From contig JAIKWH010000029.1 of the NCBI GenBank assembly GCA_024684955.1, forward strand, positions 1-34,470: DNA of 34,470 nt, written 5' to 3'. Numbering within the stretch: position 1 is the first letter of the stretch; each line of letters starts with the position of its first letter. The position numbers and the translations under genes are program-made. Source of the stretch: Pseudobutyrivibrio sp. (lineage in GTDB: Bacteria > Bacillota > Clostridia > Lachnospirales > Lachnospiraceae). Positions 32,668 through 34,470 of the stretch are shown in pieces. The notes under the pieces were generated by a model. That model ran no database searches, was not told where the DNA came from, and saw only the letters and a list, made by a program, of their open reading frames with translations.

Positions 32668-33792
32668 AATTGACTTGATATATAAATCGGCAGCACCGCT
32701 ATCGGCCAGATTTAGGATATCGCCGTCATCCATTTGAATAACAGGACGAGACAGGTTGCTTCGGTTTATGTATACCACGCGACCTGTTTTTGCGTTGTTG
32801 AGAATTACTCGGCTGTTATTGTATGTATTTGCGATTCTCTCCAAGAAGGTAAGAATATATTTTGTGTTGTATTTTTGCAGGCCATCTCTCTCAAATCCAC
32901 TGATAACTTGGAATGAGCACAGTGGGTCGCGGTGAGCCCTTGCAGTGGTCATTGCATCGTAGGTGTCAGCAATGGCGATAATGCTGGCAAAATCGTCGAT
33001 TTCCTCATCCAAAAGGCCCCTAGGATAACCTGAGCCGTCGGCCCTCTCGTGGTGCTGGAGGGTGGCAGCAATGATTCTGGCATCAAAGCCCTTGTTCTTA
33101 AGAAGCTTGGCACCAAGTCTAGGGTGAGACTGCATAAGTTCTCTTTCCTCGTCAGTATATTTGCCAGGCTTGTTAAGAACTTCTTCAGGAACCTGAGTTT
33201 TTCCAATGTCAAACAAAAGACCGCAAAGGGTAAGGGTGTTTAAGTCTTCCCTTGTAAAATGTAACCATTTTCCTATGCACCTAGCGATGAGGGCTACATT
33301 GAGAGAATGAGCATAAATAGGGTCCTCCACACTGTGCATATTGGAAAGCATATCAAATAATTCAAGAGTTGTGTTGTTCTTGAAAAGCGATTCGCAGTTG
33401 GCAAGCAGAAGGTCTGAGCATTCTGCACCGCCACCAGCTATGATGGCATCAAAGTTTTCCTTTAAGAATGAAATGTTTAAAGCATAATCAGACTGGAATT
33501 TCTGAAATTTTGGTGAAGACTTAAGACGCTGACTGTAAGTAATCTGATCTGAGGCAACATTTTTTTTAGGCTTAGGATTTTCAGCTACAATTGGCTCTGG
33601 CTCTTCCTCTTCAGGCTCAGGAACAATTGGATCCTCAACGGTAATCTCCTCAATTTTGTAGAATGTCAACTTTGCGATAAGCTGACGATCAAGTTCGGTG
33701 CCGGTAGGAGAAATTGTCTGTCCCCTTTTGGTAACGATTGGTGCGGCTGTAATCATGCCTGGCTCGAGTTTGTCCACTGGTAATGTAATCAT
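32662..33792 (-). CDS. HD-GYP domain protein with altered HD motif
   Basis: A 376-residue cytoplasmic protein. Residues 1-50 form a DUF3391-like N-terminal domain (PVDKLEPGMI). A Glu/Pro linker spans about 53-75, and the HD-GYP domain about 150-320. HD-GYP phosphodiesterases break down cyclic di-GMP. Here the His of the HD pair is replaced: the motif reads LLFDIGKTQVP (F194-D195). Other conserved features remain: AHSLNVA (H162), SHP (H223), HHERADGSGYP (247-256) and ADTYDAMTT. The codon is TTT, two changes away from His, so this is not a simple error. Loss of this metal ligand may weaken or abolish hydrolysis, leaving a cyclic di-GMP binding role. A GGGGAG site precedes the ATG. Confidence 0.9.
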   Translation of the reverse strand: MITLPVDKLEPGMITAAPIVTKRGQTISPTGTELDRQLIAKLTFYKIEEITVEDPIVPEPEEEEPEPIVAENPKPKKNVASDQITYSQRLKSSPKFQKFQSDYALNISFLKENFDAIIAGGGAECSDLLLANCESLFKNNTTLELFDMLSNMHSVEDPIYAHSLNVALIARCIGKWLHFTREDLNTLTLCGLLFDIGKTQVPEEVLNKPGKYTDEERELMQSHPRLGAKLLKNKGFDARIIAATLQHHERADGSGYPRGLLDEEIDDFASIIAIADTYDAMTTARAHRDPLCSFQVISGFERDGLQKYNTKYILTFLERIANTYNNSRVILNNAKTGRVVYINRSNLSRPVIQMDDGDILNLADSGAADLYIKSIL

Positions 33793-33810
33793 AAATTCTC
33801 CCCATATTAT

Positions 33811-33908
33811 CTAAGAATTGCAAAATGAAATCATGGGGACAATTATTTGGCATGTCCACATGAAATCTTAGTTAATATAATTATAATTTACAGAAAAAAT
33901 AAATACAA
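33811..33908 (-). promoter_or_regulatory. HD-GYP gene promoter and structured leader
   Basis: On the minus strand, TTGTAT (33903-33908) and TATAAT (33880-33885) are 17 bases apart, a near-consensus promoter. The roughly 80-base leader can fold into a nested stem: CTAAG/CTTAG at 33811-33815 and 33867-33871, TCATG/CATGA at 33831-33835 and 33859-33863, and GGAC/GTCC at 33837-33840 and 33854-33857. It does not match the known cyclic di-GMP riboswitch motifs I looked for. Confidence 0.6.
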
Positions 33909-33925
33909 CTCAGCACTTATGTATA

Positions 33926-34000
33926 TTGCTAAAAAAGTGGCTAGGAGTGTATACTTTAACGTGCTTGGAATGGTCCAGGCTAATAGTTATTTAATATAAC
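33926..34000 (+). promoter_or_regulatory. metK promoter and short leader
   Basis: TTGCTA (33926-33931) and TATACT (33950-33955) are 18 bases apart. The leader of about 55 bases has two small hairpins, one around 33964-33979 (CTTGGA/TCCAGG) and one at 33986-34000 (GTTAT/ATAAC). It is too short for a SAM-I riboswitch. Confidence 0.6.
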
Positions 34001-34017
34001 AGAAAGAGAGTCACAAA

Positions 34018-34470
34018 ATGGAAAAGTTACTTTTTACTTCAGAGTCAGTAACAGAAGGCCATCCAGATAAGGTATGTGATGCCGTATCTGATGCCATCCT
34101 TGATGCTTGTTTAGCAGAGGATCCAATGAGCCGTGTTGCTTGTGAGACTGCTTCATGTACAGGTTTCGTACTTGTTACAGGTGAGATCACAACAAAGGCA
34201 AAATTAGATGTTCCTGCTATTGTTCGCAAGACTCTTCTTGAAATCGGTTATGACGATGGAAAGAAAGGCATCGATGGAAATTCTTGCGCTGTTATGGTCG
34301 CTCTTGATCAACAATCCGCAGACATAGCAATGGGTGTTGACAAGGCTCTTGAGGCAAAGGAAGGATCACTTACAGATGACCTAGATACAGGTGCTGGTGA
34401 TCAGGGCATGATGTTTGGTTACGCCACAAACGAAACCGAAGAATTAATGCCATATCCTATTTCTCTTGCT
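34018..34470 (+). CDS. metK: S-adenosylmethionine synthetase (5' part, runs off the window)
   Basis: The first 151 codons of methionine adenosyltransferase, which makes S-adenosylmethionine from ATP and methionine. Seen: [24 protein letters not shown] at the N-terminus (the His and Asp contact ATP and magnesium), [12 protein letters not shown], a region matching [10 protein letters not shown], and the strongly conserved [16 protein letters not shown] motif near residues 128-143. The frame is intact to the right edge. A weak AGAGAG site precedes the ATG. It has its own promoter and is divergent from the HD-GYP gene. Confidence 0.97.
   Translation, partial: MEKLLFTSESVTEGHPDKVCDAVSDAILDACLAEDPMSRVACETASCTGFVLVTGEITTKAKLDVPAIVRKTLLEIGYDDGKKGIDGNSCAVMVALDQQSADIAMGVDKALEAKEGSLTDDLDTGAGDQGMMFGYATNETEELMPYPISLA

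Noticed and set aside
33956-34017. SAM riboswitch before metK
   Set aside because: The leader after the predicted promoter is only about 55 bases and lacks the SAM-I core motifs.
1-34470. CRISPR array, insertion sequence, tRNA or rRNA
   Set aside because: No regularly spaced repeats, transposase frame, terminal inverted repeats or RNA gene signatures were seen.

Overview
The window looks like chromosome from a motile, polysaccharide-using Firmicute of the Lachnospiraceae type (Butyrivibrio/Pseudobutyrivibrio-like). The reasons are moderately AT-rich DNA with AGGAGG ribosome binding sites, the mreB/mbl-flhO-flhP type gene order, CUT1 sugar transport with an LplB/YtcP-style permease pair, secreted multi-domain carbohydrate enzymes and Gram-positive style SOS and Fur-family operators. 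No mobile element, CRISPR array, rRNA or tRNA was seen. The genus is an inference.

Region 1 (1-12,040) is a sugar-utilisation locus. It opens with the tail of an unidentified gene, then a natural fusion of a fructokinase-like PfkB kinase to a YihS-type AGE sugar isomerase, a P-loop sugar/nucleoside kinase and a small GlsB/YeaQ-type membrane protein. A divergent AraC regulator follows, then an operon of two CUT1 permeases, a solute-binding lipoprotein, a MYORG-like GH31 glycosidase, a NahK-like anomeric sugar kinase and a Gfo/Idh oxidoreductase. No transport ATPase is present, so a shared MsmK-type ATPase is presumed. Inferred flow: an oligosaccharide is imported, cut by GH31, one product is phosphorylated at C1 by the NahK-like enzyme, and another hexose is isomerised and phosphorylated by the fusion protein.

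Region 2 (12,074-17,620) holds two divergent exported carbohydrate-active proteins. One is a 936-residue DUF4832-type protein with a possible uncharacterised TIM-barrel glycosidase domain and carbohydrate-binding modules. The other is a GH3 lipoprotein with a C-terminal binding module.

Region 3 (17,640-22,610) is uvrB-uvrA behind a promoter carrying a near-perfect Gram-positive LexA box. Region 4 (22,611-26,300) holds a 360-bp gene-free stretch with several hairpins and a strong terminator, then an mreB/mbl gene, then a flagellar rod operon (flgF/flhO, flgG/flhP and a FlgJ-type rod-binding protein) with a sigma-28-like promoter.

Region 5 (26,301-30,390) is a six-gene minus-strand metal-uptake operon, probably zinc: a Fur-family regulator with its own operator, a small Cys-containing membrane protein, znuA (His-rich), znuC, znuB and an OB-like lipoprotein. 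Region 6 (30,400-34,470) has recD2 (possibly leaderless), a convergent HD-GYP protein whose HD motif has become FD, and the 5' part of metK.
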